Shown piece after piece: positions 1 through 8,802 of a DNA stretch of 64,000 nt; positions within the stretch are counted from its first letter, which is position 1; every line of letters begins with the position of its first letter. A model generated the notes under the pieces. The model was given only the letters and a program-made list of their open reading frames with translations, ran no database searches and had not been told where the DNA came from. The position numbers were made by a program, and so were the translations under genes. Source of the DNA: UBA2588 sp964343075 (GTDB lineage Bacteria; Chloroflexota; Dehalococcoidia; Lucifugimonadales; UBA3495). The stretch lies in the NCBI GenBank assembly GCA_964343075.1, contig CAYFGT010000001.1, forward strand, positions 103,285 to 167,284, in the 5' to 3' direction.

Positions 1-411
1 TATTAGGGTTCTTATATCTTCGGGGATATTCTTTTTAGTCCCAGTTGTTTGATCATAACCAACATACACTGCGTTTATAATTGTAGTATGCTCGCCAGTC
101 TGGTTATATATATTGACTCGGAAATACATACTCGTGGTTTTTAACTTGGTTATGCTGCAATGTAATTCCAAGACTTCATCTACTCTGACAGGTGATAAGA
201 AAGACAGGTCTGTATGCACTACAACTGTGTCAAAAAAACCAGTTTCAGCTAATTCATAGATGCTATAGCCTAGGTTTCTAAAATATTCAGCTTGGGCAAT
301 CTCCAAGTATTCTAAGTACGCTCCATTAAAAGCAATGCCTTGCCTGTCGCATTCAGACCATCGGACTCTGATAGGTGTGGTGAATAACGGTTGTGAATTA
401 TCAGGTTGCAT
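1..411 (-). CDS. Acyl-CoA thioesterase, hotdog (4HBT/YbgC) family, 3' end outside window
   Basis: The 137 codons visible from ATG at 411 are read without a stop to the window edge, so the C-terminus is missing. The N-terminal stretch RWSECDRQGIAFNGAYLEY (about residues 17-35) is the hallmark of single-hotdog 4-hydroxybenzoyl-CoA thioesterase/YbgC-type acyl-CoA thioesterases, with Asp22 in the catalytic position, and the VHTDLSFLSPVRVDE segment continues the fold. Such enzymes cleave acyl-CoA thioesters in the cytoplasm; the substrate cannot be told from sequence. The start lies only 5 bases after the trmD stop, so it is probably co-transcribed with trmD and the amidohydrolase upstream. No signal peptide is seen. 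Family assignment is secure, function general. Confidence 0.85.
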   Translation of the reverse strand, partial: MQPDNSQPLFTTPIRVRWSECDRQGIAFNGAYLEYLEIAQAEYFRNLGYSIYELAETGFFDTVVVHTDLSFLSPVRVDEVLELHCSITKLKTTSMYFRVNIYNQTGEHTTIINAVYVGYDQTTGTKKNIPEDIRTLI

Positions 412-416
412 AAGAA

Positions 417-1163
417 TTATTCGTTCTCGAGCTCATCAAGTATTTGTTTGTCAAACTCATTTAGGTTTTGATCATAGAGCAGGTCAGGTCTATTTAGGTA
501 GGTTCGGATTAACGATTGGGTTCTCCTCCATTCTTCGATTTTCTTGTGGTTTCCGTTTATTAATACTTCTGGTACTTGTAATCCACGATAAGTTCTTGGA
601 CGTGTGTATAACGGGTGTTCCAACAATCCAGATGTTATTGAATCAGATTCAACGTTTTCAGACGCCCCTATTACCCCCGGGATAAATCGGGAAATACAAT
701 CCATCACTAACATAGCAGGGATTTCTCCTCCTGTGGTAATAAAATCTCCCACGCTTATTTTATGTGTGACTACTAATTCGATTATCCTCTCATCAATACC
801 TGTGTAGTGTCCGCAGATAATTATTACATCCTCGTAATCAGAAAAAGCTTTTGATTTTTCTTGATTAAAAGTGTATCCCTGAGGGGTCATGAGTATTACA
901 GGGACGCTTTTAGGATTATCACATGTTGCCAATGTATGTTCGATTGCTTCACCGATAGGTTCAGGTTTCATAACCATCCCAGACCCTCCCCCATATTGGT
1001 AATCATCAGTGATTGAATGCTTATCTGTGGCAAACTCTCTGATGTTCACTATAGTGATGCGAATAAACTCATTCTTGATAGCTCTGCCGATCATACTTGA
1101 TTCCATAAAGCCATCAAACATTTGCGGGAATAACGTTAATATATGGAAGTTAATACTTGCCAT
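417..1163 (-). CDS. trmD: tRNA (guanine-N1)-methyltransferase TrmD
   Basis: TrmD transfers a methyl group from S-adenosylmethionine to G37 of tRNAs, next to the anticodon, preventing frameshifting. The 248-residue product has the family's usual length and its diagnostic motifs in order: GGGSGMVMKPEP at 58-69, GHYTGIDER at 118-126 and SVGDFITTGGE at 137-147, which form the trefoil-knot SAM site and tRNA contacts. The N-terminus (FHILTLFPQMFDGF) matches family members, supporting the ATG at 1163. It sits 9 bases after the amidohydrolase and 5 bases before the thioesterase. In many bacteria trmD neighbours rpsP, rimM and rplS; none of those is visible here. Confidence 0.97.
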   Translation of the reverse strand: MASINFHILTLFPQMFDGFMESSMIGRAIKNEFIRITIVNIREFATDKHSITDDYQYGGGSGMVMKPEPIGEAIEHTLATCDNPKSVPVILMTPQGYTFNQEKSKAFSDYEDVIIICGHYTGIDERIIELVVTHKISVGDFITTGGEIPAMLVMDCISRFIPGVIGASENVESDSITSGLLEHPLYTRPRTYRGLQVPEVLINGNHKKIEEWRRTQSLIRTYLNRPDLLYDQNLNEFDKQILDELENE

Positions 1164-1172
1164 GGAAAGTCT

Positions 1173-2417
1173 CTATAGGATTCTTTTCAAAATTTGAATA
1201 TTTTCCCCATCTTTAACGACGTGCTTGATATGATCCCTATTACGTAAGATGGATATATCGTCCAGAGGATTCCCGTCGACAATTACCATATCTGCTACTT
1301 TCCCGACCTCGATAGATCCAACGCAATCGTCGATTTCAAGGCATTCAGCCGCTGTGATAGTGCCTGCTTTAAGAGCTTCCAATGGAGTCATTCCGTTCTC
1401 AACTAACAATTCAAGTTCATGCGCATTATCTCCATGTATAAATCCTCCAGCATCTGTTCCTGCGACTATTTTGACCCCCTCTTTCATTGCTATCTCGAAA
1501 CTCCGGCGGTGTTGATCAATGAGTTGTTGTGCGCGAACTTGGACATGGGGAGCACTGTGGGTTTTATGGTAGTCGTAGACAGTAAATGTTGGAACAAAAA
1601 AAACGTTTTTCTCGGCCATAATTTTAAGAAGATCTGGATCTTCTTCTAAATGGCACCCATGTTCTACTGAGTGTACTCCTTCTTCTATACATACTCTCAA
1701 TCCAGGGCCACCTAGTGCATGGCACATAACTTTTTTATTTAACCGTGCACTTTCATCAATGATCAGGCGTACTTCTGATCGAGTAAAAGATGTGTCTCTG
1801 GGGCCAAGTCCTTTGCGAGAACTAGCACCCCCTGTTGTAGCGATTTTGATCACGTCAGCTCCACACCTGACCAATTCACGCAATTTATGTATTATTTCAT
1901 CCGGTCCATCAACAACTGCATTAGGAAGCATTGGATTATTGATTAACATATTAGTGTGGCCAGATCCACTCACTCTATCGCCTATTCCTCCTGTCTGAGA
2001 CATTATACTTATCGCTAAGACTAAACGAGGCCCATTACATAGACCCTCTTCTATGGCAATTTTATAACCTGCATCTAAACCACCTGCATCTCGAATAGTT
2101 GTATAACCTGATTGCAATGTATCTTCTAGTACTTTGAATATTCGTATCGAGTTAGTTGATGCTGGTTCATCTAGGTGCCATCTGCTCATCAGCTCATAAT
2201 TCTTAGAAGCTAAATGATCATGGCAATCGATTAATCCAGGGAGCACCGTCAAACCAGTGACATCATAAACTTCTTCCATACTGCTGATCACCGCGTCACT
2301 AATATTGCTGTGAGATGTTATTTGGGTTATAGATGGACCATCTACAATTATAGTCTGGTTCTTCAAGATCGAGCCTGTGTTGAAATCTATAATGTTCGCT
2401 CCGATGAATGCTTTCAT
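1173..2417 (-). CDS. Metal-dependent amidohydrolase (imidazolonepropionase-like)
   Basis: A 414-residue amidohydrolase-superfamily protein. The metal-binding His-x-His is in GLIDCHDHL (His66, His68). The bridging Lys is probably in VIKIATTGG (about 191), further metal His residues are His233 (MCHALGG) and His253 (VEHGCHL), and the metal Asp is in AGTDAGGFIHGDNAHELELL (Asp322). A short N-terminal beta-sandwich segment precedes the barrel and the C-terminal DMVIVDGNPLDDI strand closes it, as in imidazolonepropionase, dihydroorotase and prolidase-like amidohydrolases. The substrate cannot be fixed: no histidine-degradation neighbours are present. No signal peptide is seen, so it is likely cytoplasmic. 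It heads a minus-strand group with trmD and the thioesterase. Confidence 0.88.
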   Translation of the reverse strand: MKAFIGANIIDFNTGSILKNQTIIVDGPSITQITSHSNISDAVISSMEEVYDVTGLTVLPGLIDCHDHLASKNYELMSRWHLDEPASTNSIRIFKVLEDTLQSGYTTIRDAGGLDAGYKIAIEEGLCNGPRLVLAISIMSQTGGIGDRVSGSGHTNMLINNPMLPNAVVDGPDEIIHKLRELVRCGADVIKIATTGGASSRKGLGPRDTSFTRSEVRLIIDESARLNKKVMCHALGGPGLRVCIEEGVHSVEHGCHLEEDPDLLKIMAEKNVFFVPTFTVYDYHKTHSAPHVQVRAQQLIDQHRRSFEIAMKEGVKIVAGTDAGGFIHGDNAHELELLVENGMTPLEALKAGTITAAECLEIDDCVGSIEVGKVADMVIVDGNPLDDISILRNRDHIKHVVKDGENIQILKRIL

Positions 2418-2508
2418 AATAGTGACCTCTGTTTTCTAGAATATTAAGTCTGGAATTAGATAAATTGTGATTCTGGATCAACTATAACGTTATTATGCCA
2501 AAAATACA

Positions 2509-2535
2509 TTGTCAAACTCATTATTTTGCTACAAT
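2509..2535 (+). promoter_or_regulatory. Putative extended -10 promoter for the PncC/NadD-like gene
   Basis: TTGTCA at 2509-2514 and TACAAT at 2530-2535, the latter preceded by TG at -15/-14 (TGCTACAAT). The spacer is only 15 bases, but an extended -10 tolerates that. It lies 56 bases before the start codon at 2591. Confidence 0.4.
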
Positions 2536-2590
2536 GGTACCGCAATAACATATATAGGAATACGGTTATAGTTATAACCTAGGATTTGGA

Positions 2591-3730
2591 ATGGAACCGT
2601 ACATAGAGAAAATTGTAAATGAAATCCATAGTTCTAAACTTAAGATTTGTTTAGTAGTGGCTGGAGCAGGAAATCAGGCGGTTTCTTGGCTGTTAAATGT
2701 GCCTGGTGCGTCCAATACTATATTAGATATATCTATACCATATTCTGAGAATGCTATGTCAGAAATATTAGATGGGTTACCGGAGAGTATCGTTTCGCAA
2801 ACTGCTGCTTGTTCGATGGCGGTACGAAGCTTTATCAATGCAAAAAGATATTGTGAGACTGAAACTGAGGTATTAGGTATTAGTTGCACAGCCACGATAG
2901 CTACCAATCGAGAAAAACGAGGAGATCATAGGGTGGTAATCGGTGTTTGTTCTCAGAACAAACTTAGGACTTACAGTTTAATACTTACTAAAGGCGCTAG
3001 AAACAGGGAGCAAGAAGATCTGGTAGTGAGTACGCTACTACTTCATGTTATAGCACAATATTCAGGTACTGAATTTGATTTAGATAACATGCTTATGAAT
3101 GAAGAAATAGTAGAACTTCATGATATATCTGCATTTCAGTGCTTGAACATGGTTAGAGACGGAGATATACCATTTGTTCTTTTGGGTCCTGACCAAACTA
3201 TGAACTTCTCGTTGCCGCCTATAGAATCAAGTGTGATTTTCCCAGGTTCATTCAATCCACTACATGCCGGACATAAAGCGTTAAAAAAAGTCATGGGAAA
3301 TGAATTTGGCCTGTCAACAGTGTATGAAACGTCGATAGTTAATGTAGATAAACCTCCTTTAGCGATAGATGACATCATGAGTAAAGTTTCCCAATTTGAG
3401 TTCTCAGAAAAATTATTAATAACTAATCAAGCAACCTTTGTAGGTAAAGCTAAACATCTGAAAAAATATAGGTTCTTAGTAGGTTGGGATACGGCCAAAC
3501 GTATAATAGACCCCAAATATTATTCTGATGAGCGTGACATGCTGAAAAAATTAGGGACAATGTTGGGAAATGGTAACCGGTTTTATGTCGCCGGGCGATT
3601 GGATGACGGAGTGTTCAAAGGGATACAAGATTTAGATCTCCCTGAAGGATTATCTGATTTGTTTGTTGGTATTCCTGAAGAATTATTCCGTGCTGATATA
3701 TCATCGACTGAAATAAGACAAAACGAATGA
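2591..3730 (+). CDS. Fusion: CinA C-terminal/PncC-like domain plus NadD-like nucleotidyltransferase
   Basis: A 379-residue two-domain protein. Residues about 1-165 look like the CinA C-terminal (nicotinamide-nucleotide amidohydrolase) fold: NVPGASNTILD at 36-46, PYSENA at 50-55 and LGISCTATIATNREKRGDHR at 95-114. Residues about 213-379 form a cytidylyltransferase-like nucleotidyltransferase, with PGSFNPLHAGH at 218-228 carrying the nucleotide-binding HxGH motif and ISSTEIR near the C-terminus, the usual end motif of NadD/CoaD enzymes. PncC converts NMN to NaMN and NadD adenylates NaMN, so the fusion would join two consecutive NAD salvage steps; that is inference. The ESxTGG-type signature of classical PncC is altered here to VVAGAGNQA, so the first domain may be divergent or inactive. 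It appears monocistronic. Confidence 0.78.
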   Translation: MEPYIEKIVNEIHSSKLKICLVVAGAGNQAVSWLLNVPGASNTILDISIPYSENAMSEILDGLPESIVSQTAACSMAVRSFINAKRYCETETEVLGISCTATIATNREKRGDHRVVIGVCSQNKLRTYSLILTKGARNREQEDLVVSTLLLHVIAQYSGTEFDLDNMLMNEEIVELHDISAFQCLNMVRDGDIPFVLLGPDQTMNFSLPPIESSVIFPGSFNPLHAGHKALKKVMGNEFGLSTVYETSIVNVDKPPLAIDDIMSKVSQFEFSEKLLITNQATFVGKAKHLKKYRFLVGWDTAKRIIDPKYYSDERDMLKKLGTMLGNGNRFYVAGRLDDGVFKGIQDLDLPEGLSDLFVGIPEELFRADISSTEIRQNE

Positions 3731-3757
3731 TATGTTTTCTTATGTGGGTTTATTTGA

Positions 3758-3787
3758 TTGACTGTAAAATCTGAGGAATGATATTCT
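3758..3787 (+). promoter_or_regulatory. Putative sigma70-type promoter of the nuo operon
   Basis: TTGACT at 3758-3763 and TATTCT at 3782-3787 with an 18-base spacer, about 70 bases upstream of nuoA and after the preceding gene's stop. It is the best promoter-like match in the gap before the complex I operon. Confidence 0.45.
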
Positions 3788-3857
3788 ACAATAGATACAA
3801 AATCATATCACTTTTAAACTGACGGTTTGTGTTCATTAATCTGAAAAGGATCGATAA

Positions 3858-4238
3858 ATGGAAGTATTTGTTAACGATTGGCTAGCCGTATCTCTATCAG
3901 TGTTAGTGGGAGCGGGAGCTATTATGGGGTTATTTATAGCTTCTTTTATTTTTAGCGCCAAACGCAAATCGGAGATTAAACTTACTACTTATGAATGCGG
4001 GATTCCAAGCGAAGGATTTACCTGGGCAAATATAAATTTCAGGTTTTATATTTTTGGCATCTTGTTTTTGATTTTTGATGTAGAGGCGGTTTTTCTTTTC
4101 CCGTGGGCTCTTATCTTCTTAGAGCAAAATAGCTTAGGGAACCCTATCCCATTTTACGCGATGATGATATTTTTGGTGATCTTGTTCTTTGCAATCTTAT
4201 ATGGATGGAAAAAAGGAGTGTTCGAGTGGCAGAAGTGA
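3858..4238 (+). CDS. nuoA: NADH-quinone oxidoreductase subunit A
   Basis: The 126-residue membrane subunit A of respiratory complex I. Three hydrophobic helices are visible: about 10-32, 62-85 and 93-115. Between the first two lies the conserved loop KLTTYECGIPSEGF, the Cys-containing loop near the quinone site that is diagnostic of NuoA/ND3. The start ATG follows AAAAGGATCG. It is the first gene of nuoABCDHIJKLMN, and its 3' end overlaps the start of nuoB. Confidence 0.96.
   Translation: MEVFVNDWLAVSLSVLVGAGAIMGLFIASFIFSAKRKSEIKLTTYECGIPSEGFTWANINFRFYIFGILFLIFDVEAVFLFPWALIFLEQNSLGNPIPFYAMMIFLVILFFAILYGWKKGVFEWQK
4213..4218 (+). promoter_or_regulatory. Ribosome binding site deciding the nuoB start
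   Basis: AAGGAG at 4213-4218 lies inside nuoA and 7 bases before the in-frame GTG at 4226. This favours GTG 4226 over the upstream in-frame ATG at 4205, which has no such site. Confidence 0.6.
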
Positions 4239-4756
4239 ATTCTACAACGGGAAATTTGCCCGGAAAGAGCAGGTTTGACCAAGTATTGGGCCCCAAAGTG
4301 CCGGGAGTCATAACAACCAGCAAAGAACAATTATTTGGCATGGCTAGGAAATCTTCATTATGGACACTAAGTTTTGGGCTTGCTTGTTGCGCTATAGAAA
4401 TGATGTCAACATATATGTCTCATTATGATTTAGATAGGTTTGGTGTTGTAACATGGCCATCCCCGAGACAATCGGATGTGATGATTGTAGCAGGGACCGT
4501 AGTAAAGAAAATGGAAGAACCTATCAGATTATTATATGAGCAAATGCCTGATCCTAAATGGGTAATCGCTATGGGCAGTTGTGCGACTAACGGCGGCCCA
4601 TATTATAAATCTTATTCTGTTGTTATGGGAGTCGATCACATAATTCCAGTGGATATATACGTACCTGGCTGCCCGCCAAGACCAGAAGCTTTGCTATATG
4701 GCATCGTAAAGTTACAAGAAAAAATCATGCAGGATTCTAAAAGCAATGGTAGATAA
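4226..4756 (+). CDS. nuoB: NADH-quinone oxidoreductase subunit B
   Basis: Peripheral-arm subunit holding the last iron-sulfur cluster, N2, which passes electrons to quinone. All ligand motifs are present: the tandem cysteines in GLACCAIEMM, then GSCATNGGPY and VPGCPPRPEAL. From the GTG at 4226 the product has 176 residues, normal for NuoB. A longer form from ATG 4205 is possible, but the ribosome binding site at 4213-4218 fits the GTG. The start overlaps the nuoA stop by 13 bases and the end overlaps nuoC by 11, typical of a translationally coupled operon. Confidence 0.96.
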   Translation: MAEVNSTTGNLPGKSRFDQVLGPKVPGVITTSKEQLFGMARKSSLWTLSFGLACCAIEMMSTYMSHYDLDRFGVVTWPSPRQSDVMIVAGTVVKKMEEPIRLLYEQMPDPKWVIAMGSCATNGGPYYKSYSVVMGVDHIIPVDIYVPGCPPRPEALLYGIVKLQEKIMQDSKSNGR

Positions 4757-5246
4757 GCCAGACTGTAAATCAGACAATGCGGAGTTACATCCGTCATTAA
4801 TAAGATTGCAAGGGGTTCTAAGCGACAAATTTGGAGACGCGGGATTCTCTGTAGTGATGACCGACAACATCCCCTCGGTCGAGATCACGAAAGAAATGGT
4901 GCATGATCTGTGTGTGTTTTTTAAAGAAGATCCTTTTTATGACTCTAAAATGCTATCTTGCATGGCCGGCGTGGATTACGTGGATTACTGTCAAATTTTA
5001 TATATGCTTTATTCGGTAGAAAATAATTGTACTGTAGGAATTAAATGTAATATCGATTATGAATCCCCAATGCCTAGTGTGTCGGATCTATGGAAAGCGG
5101 CTGATTGGTATGAAAGAGAGATCCATGATCTTTATGGTATTGAATTTGAGGGTAACGAAGATATGTCTCCCCTATTACTTTATGACGGATTTGAAGGATA
5201 TCCCGGGAAGAAAGATTTCCCATTTTATGACTATCAGGAATATTAA
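4746..5246 (+). CDS. nuoC: NADH-quinone oxidoreductase subunit C
   Basis: A 166-residue soluble subunit of the complex I connecting module. The C-terminal signature is clear: ADWYEREIHDLYGIEFEGN (about 118-136) followed by LLLYDGFEGYPGKKDFP. It is somewhat short but complete, and it is separate from NuoD, unlike the fused NuoCD of enterobacteria. It overlaps the nuoB end by 11 bases and ends 6 bases before nuoD. Confidence 0.95.
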   Translation: MVDKPDCKSDNAELHPSLIRLQGVLSDKFGDAGFSVVMTDNIPSVEITKEMVHDLCVFFKEDPFYDSKMLSCMAGVDYVDYCQILYMLYSVENNCTVGIKCNIDYESPMPSVSDLWKAADWYEREIHDLYGIEFEGNEDMSPLLLYDGFEGYPGKKDFPFYDYQEY

Positions 5247-5252
5247 CGAACA

Positions 5253-6368
5253 ATGATGCGACAATCTGGCAATCAAACAGTGGATATGATGCTTAATATG
5301 GGTCCTCAACATCCATCTACACACGGTGTCTTTCGTATGGAACTGCAGGTTGATGGGGAAAAAATTATTGATGTAAAGCCGCATATAGGATATTTACACC
5401 GAGGTTCTGAAAAATTGAGCGAAGGAGAACAATATCATCAAGTTGTTACCTTGTTTGACAGAATGGATTATCTGGCAAATTTTAACAATGAACTTGTATA
5501 TTGCATGGCCGTTGAAAGACTTTTGGGTCTCGAACTCTCGAAGAGAACAGAATATATTCGAGTAATCTTGTGTGAATTAAATCGTATTGCTAGCCATTTA
5601 TTGTATGTAGGTACCATAGGGCTAGATGCTGGTGCCATGACGCCAGCATTGTTTTCGTTTATTGGTAGGGACAGGATCCAAACTTTGTTTGAAAGTATTT
5701 CTGGTGCCCGTATGATGCATAATTATTTTAAGATAGGGGGCTTAAAGCAAGAGGTTCCTAATAATTTTATCCAAATGGTCAGAGATATACTCCCTGATAT
5801 CAGGAAAGACGTGGATCAAGCAGAAAAATTGCTGACATTCAACGAAATATTCCTGAGTCGTACAAAAGATATTGGGCTTATAACGGCTGAACAAGCGATA
5901 GATTATGGATTGACCGGTCCATGTTTACGTGGGTCAGGCGTAAGGTACGACGTTAGGAAATCTGAGCCATATTCTGTGTACCAAGACTTTGAATTTGATA
6001 TTCCTATAGGTTTAGACGGGGATTGCTGGGATAGACATTGGGTGCGAGTTAAGGAAATGGATGAATCACTAAAGATTGTGGAGCAAGCCATAAATAATTT
6101 GCCCGAAGGCGACATTGAATCCCCTTTAGGTAGACGTTTAATACGCCCTCCGGAAGGAGAAGTGTACGTAAAAACAGAAAATCCTAGAGGAGAAATAGGG
6201 GTTTATTTAGTAAGTGACGGAACAGATAAACCGTATAGACTTAAAGTGAGGCCTCCATCATTTTGCAACCTTTCAGCTATTCAACCTCTACTCAAAGATT
6301 CATGGATTGCTGATTCTGTAGTGATATTGGGATCATTGGATATTGTGCTGGGAGAAGTTGATAGATGA
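5253..6368 (+). CDS. nuoD: NADH-quinone oxidoreductase subunit D
   Basis: The 371-residue 49-kDa-type subunit, which forms the quinone cavity with NuoB. NMGPQHPSTHGVFR near residue 11 has the quinone-site histidines. SHLLYVGTIGLDAGAMTP, GARMMHNYFKIGG and LTGPCLRGSGVRYDVRK are further family blocks. It ends in LDIVLGEVDR, the conserved C-terminus of the family. It has only a short N-terminal tail before the core. Its stop overlaps the nuoH start as ATGA. Confidence 0.97.
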   Translation: MMRQSGNQTVDMMLNMGPQHPSTHGVFRMELQVDGEKIIDVKPHIGYLHRGSEKLSEGEQYHQVVTLFDRMDYLANFNNELVYCMAVERLLGLELSKRTEYIRVILCELNRIASHLLYVGTIGLDAGAMTPALFSFIGRDRIQTLFESISGARMMHNYFKIGGLKQEVPNNFIQMVRDILPDIRKDVDQAEKLLTFNEIFLSRTKDIGLITAEQAIDYGLTGPCLRGSGVRYDVRKSEPYSVYQDFEFDIPIGLDGDCWDRHWVRVKEMDESLKIVEQAINNLPEGDIESPLGRRLIRPPEGEVYVKTENPRGEIGVYLVSDGTDKPYRLKVRPPSFCNLSAIQPLLKDSWIADSVVILGSLDIVLGEVDR

Positions 6369-7462
6369 TTGGTGGAATAAACACACTGATAAGTCTATTG
6401 TTGTTATTCTCATTTTTGGCAATTGTGGTACTGTCGTTGGTATGGTTAGAAAGGAAGGCATTAGGTAGGTTGCAACTTCGGCTAGGACCCACTCGGACCG
6501 GCCCATTTGGATTGCTTCAGCCAATCGCTGATGCTATAAAGCTTGTACTGAAAGAAGATATAGTGCCAAATTCTTCCGAACGGGTGATTTTCTGGGTAGC
6601 TCCGATCGTAGTAGTGATTTCAGCATTCATGCTCTGGGTAACTATCCCTTTTACGCCTGATATTGTGGTAGAAAATTTAGAAGAAATGGGCTTATTTTAC
6701 ATCGGAGCTGTGGGAGTTATAGGAATTTTAGGACTGGTATTGGCTGGTTGGGGTTCGGCAAACAAATATGGAGTAATTGGGGGATTGAGAGCTGCGGCGC
6801 AACTAATCAGTTATGAGATCCCACTGATTATGGTATTGGTCTCTGTAGCTATAATTACCCAAACGTTTAATCTTGTTGAAATTGTTGCTCTGCAGACACC
6901 TGTGCCATTTGTCTTGGTATTGCCCTTAGGTTTTGTGTTGTTTTTTGTTGCTGGTTTAGCAGAAGTAGGAAGAACTCCTTTTGATATATATTTTGCAGAA
7001 TCAGAAATTGTTGGAGGTCCGTTTGTTGAGTACAGTGGTGCCCACTGGGCTGTATTTTTCTTGTCTGAATATATCAACACATTCGCTATAGCAACTTTGA
7101 CTGTCTTATTGTTTTTAGGAGGGTGGGCAGGTCCATTTTTGCCTCCGGTTGTGTGGCTGTTAGTGAAGATATATGCTGTTATCTTATTAATTTTCTGGAT
7201 ACGAGGAACGTTGCCTAGATTAAGGATAGATCAATTAATGGGATTTGCATGGAAAGTTATGGTTCCTCTGTCATTTTATCTAGTAGTATGTTCTTCCATG
7301 TTCACGTTTTATAATTTACCTTGGTGGTCATCCACAATCATGTCTTTGTTTGGGTTAGGAGTCGTAGGCTTTATAATTTATAGATATATAACAGCGCCCG
7401 CCCGTAAAGTAGCTGAAGTAAGGGAACGTTTACGCTCCTTGCAAAATTCACAAGAGGTATAG
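6365..7462 (+). CDS. nuoH: NADH-quinone oxidoreductase subunit H
   Basis: The 365-residue multi-helix membrane subunit joining the hydrophilic arm to the proton-pumping arm. Recognisable blocks are WLERKALGRLQLRLGPTRTG (about 28-47), the RAAAQLISYEIPL segment and GLAEVGRTPFDIYFAESEIV with its acidic quinone-channel residues. About eight transmembrane helices are evident. The start ATG overlaps the nuoD stop. Function and family are unambiguous. Confidence 0.97.
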   Translation: MIGGINTLISLLLLFSFLAIVVLSLVWLERKALGRLQLRLGPTRTGPFGLLQPIADAIKLVLKEDIVPNSSERVIFWVAPIVVVISAFMLWVTIPFTPDIVVENLEEMGLFYIGAVGVIGILGLVLAGWGSANKYGVIGGLRAAAQLISYEIPLIMVLVSVAIITQTFNLVEIVALQTPVPFVLVLPLGFVLFFVAGLAEVGRTPFDIYFAESEIVGGPFVEYSGAHWAVFFLSEYINTFAIATLTVLLFLGGWAGPFLPPVVWLLVKIYAVILLIFWIRGTLPRLRIDQLMGFAWKVMVPLSFYLVVCSSMFTFYNLPWWSSTIMSLFGLGVVGFIIYRYITAPARKVAEVRERLRSLQNSQEV

Positions 7463-7463
7463 G

Positions 7464-7940
7464 ATGTTAAGTACAGTAAGAGGAATGATTCAGACCTTGT
7501 CATCGACTTTTCGTGGGTTACGAAGTCCTGTGACTAAATTGTACCCAGAGAATCCCACTGTGCTTCAAGACAGATTTATGGGATTTCCCGGTTTGACATG
7601 GGACAGTGAAATGGACGAGCCCTTCTGCACTGGTTGTATGGTATGTATAAGGAATTGTCCAACTCAATGCATGACAGCCACTATGAAAGATAATCCCAAA
7701 TTTGCAGATGAAACTAGTAAGAGACGCAAGATTGTTGATGAGTTTGAAATTAATCTCAATCGATGCATATTGTGCGGTATTTGTGTTGACGTTTGTAATT
7801 TTGATGCAATTGTTATGACACACGAGCATGAAGAAAGTGGGTTGCAACGAGATGGCAGCAGAATGAACTTAAGTGGTTTGTTACAGATTGGTAGCAATTA
7901 TCAGTCTGCTACAAACTGGAAACCAGCATCAAAGGAATAG
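7464..7940 (+). CDS. nuoI: NADH-quinone oxidoreductase subunit I, 2x[4Fe-4S]
   Basis: A 158-residue ferredoxin-type subunit. It has two CxxCxxCxxxC motifs: Cys55/58/61/65 (CTGCMVCIRNC) and Cys101/104/107/111 (CILCGICVDVC), which hold clusters N6a and N6b linking the input side to NuoB. The segment between the motifs is the usual family spacing. The start is 1 base after the nuoH stop. Confidence 0.96.
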   Translation: MLSTVRGMIQTLSSTFRGLRSPVTKLYPENPTVLQDRFMGFPGLTWDSEMDEPFCTGCMVCIRNCPTQCMTATMKDNPKFADETSKRRKIVDEFEINLNRCILCGICVDVCNFDAIVMTHEHEESGLQRDGSRMNLSGLLQIGSNYQSATNWKPASKE

Positions 7941-7950
7941 TTTACTTAGT

Positions 7951-8448
7951 ATGCATTTGATCATTTTCACAATAATTTCAGTAGTACTTACTGTATGTGC
8001 TCTTGGAGTAGTTACTTCTAGGAATATAGTCCACTCTGCTCTCTTCCTGTTATTTGCGCTAATTAGTGTGGCTGGGATATATCTTGTTCTACTAACTGAA
8101 TTTTTGGCTATTGTTCAGTTACTGATATACGGTGGAGCGATAGTGATAGTGATCCTATTTGCATTGATGCTCACACGCAATGAAGAATACCCAAAAATTC
8201 AGAATAACAAATTGTGGCCTGTGTCAGGTATATTGTCAGTCTTGGTTCTTGTTACTTTGTTAACTGCATACATGAGGTCTGATGCTATTCGAGAAGCTTC
8301 TACATCAATTACCCCAGCGGGAGTCAAAATTTTGGGAGCTTCTTTGTTCACAACTTGGGCTATACCATTTGAAATTGCATCTTTGGTATTACTTGTCGCT
8401 TTGATCGGAGCTATTGTGATTGCTCGATCAGATAAGGATGGTAACTAG
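7951..8448 (+). CDS. nuoJ: NADH-quinone oxidoreductase subunit J
   Basis: A 165-residue membrane subunit with five hydrophobic helices. The motif ALISVAGIYLVLLTEFLAIV followed by QLLIYGGAIVIVILFALML carries the pi-bulge helix region diagnostic of NuoJ/ND6. The ATG at 7951 follows the nuoI stop by 10 bases. An upstream in-frame ATG at 7873 would overlap nuoI by 68 bases and add a hydrophilic tail, so I reject it. The next gene, nuoK, begins on the base after the stop. Confidence 0.93.
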   Translation: MHLIIFTIISVVLTVCALGVVTSRNIVHSALFLLFALISVAGIYLVLLTEFLAIVQLLIYGGAIVIVILFALMLTRNEEYPKIQNNKLWPVSGILSVLVLVTLLTAYMRSDAIREASTSITPAGVKILGASLFTTWAIPFEIASLVLLVALIGAIVIARSDKDGN

Positions 8449-8769
8449 ATGTTAGAGTTAATTCATGTCAACATATTGAGTTTAGTCTTATTTTCTGTTG
8501 GTCTGTACGGAGTGCTGGCCAGGAAAAGCGCTATTTTGATTATTATGGCCATAGAACTGATGTTGAATGCAGTAAACATCAATTTTATAGCCGCAGCAGC
8601 ATTTAACCATGGAGGAGGATTATTTACCGAATTTGATGGGCACATATTAACCATATTCATTATTACTATAGCAGCTGCTGAAGTTGGATTAGCTTTAGCT
8701 TTGATTTTACGGATATTTAGAAATAAATCTACAGTTAACGTTGATCAGTTTGACATTATGAAGTTGTAA
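8449..8769 (+). CDS. nuoK: NADH-quinone oxidoreductase subunit K
   Basis: A 106-residue subunit with three transmembrane helices, the standard NuoK size. The second helix has the conserved membrane glutamate in IMAIELMLNAVNINF (about Glu36) and the third has the second one in ITIAAAEVGLALAL; both are part of the proton channel. It is directly adjacent to nuoJ, with 33 bases to nuoL. Confidence 0.96.
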   Translation: MLELIHVNILSLVLFSVGLYGVLARKSAILIIMAIELMLNAVNINFIAAAAFNHGGGLFTEFDGHILTIFIITIAAAEVGLALALILRIFRNKSTVNVDQFDIMKL

Positions 8770-8802
8770 ATTAGGATTTTAAGATATTATGGATTACGTA
8801 AC

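Noticed and set aside
2418..2520. Minus-strand promoter for the amidohydrolase (TTGACA-like hexamer near 2509-2515)
   Set aside because: No acceptable -10 hexamer lies at 16-18 bases from it on the minus strand.
7873..7950. Earlier nuoJ start
   Set aside because: It would overlap nuoI by 68 bases and precede the first helix with a hydrophilic stretch.
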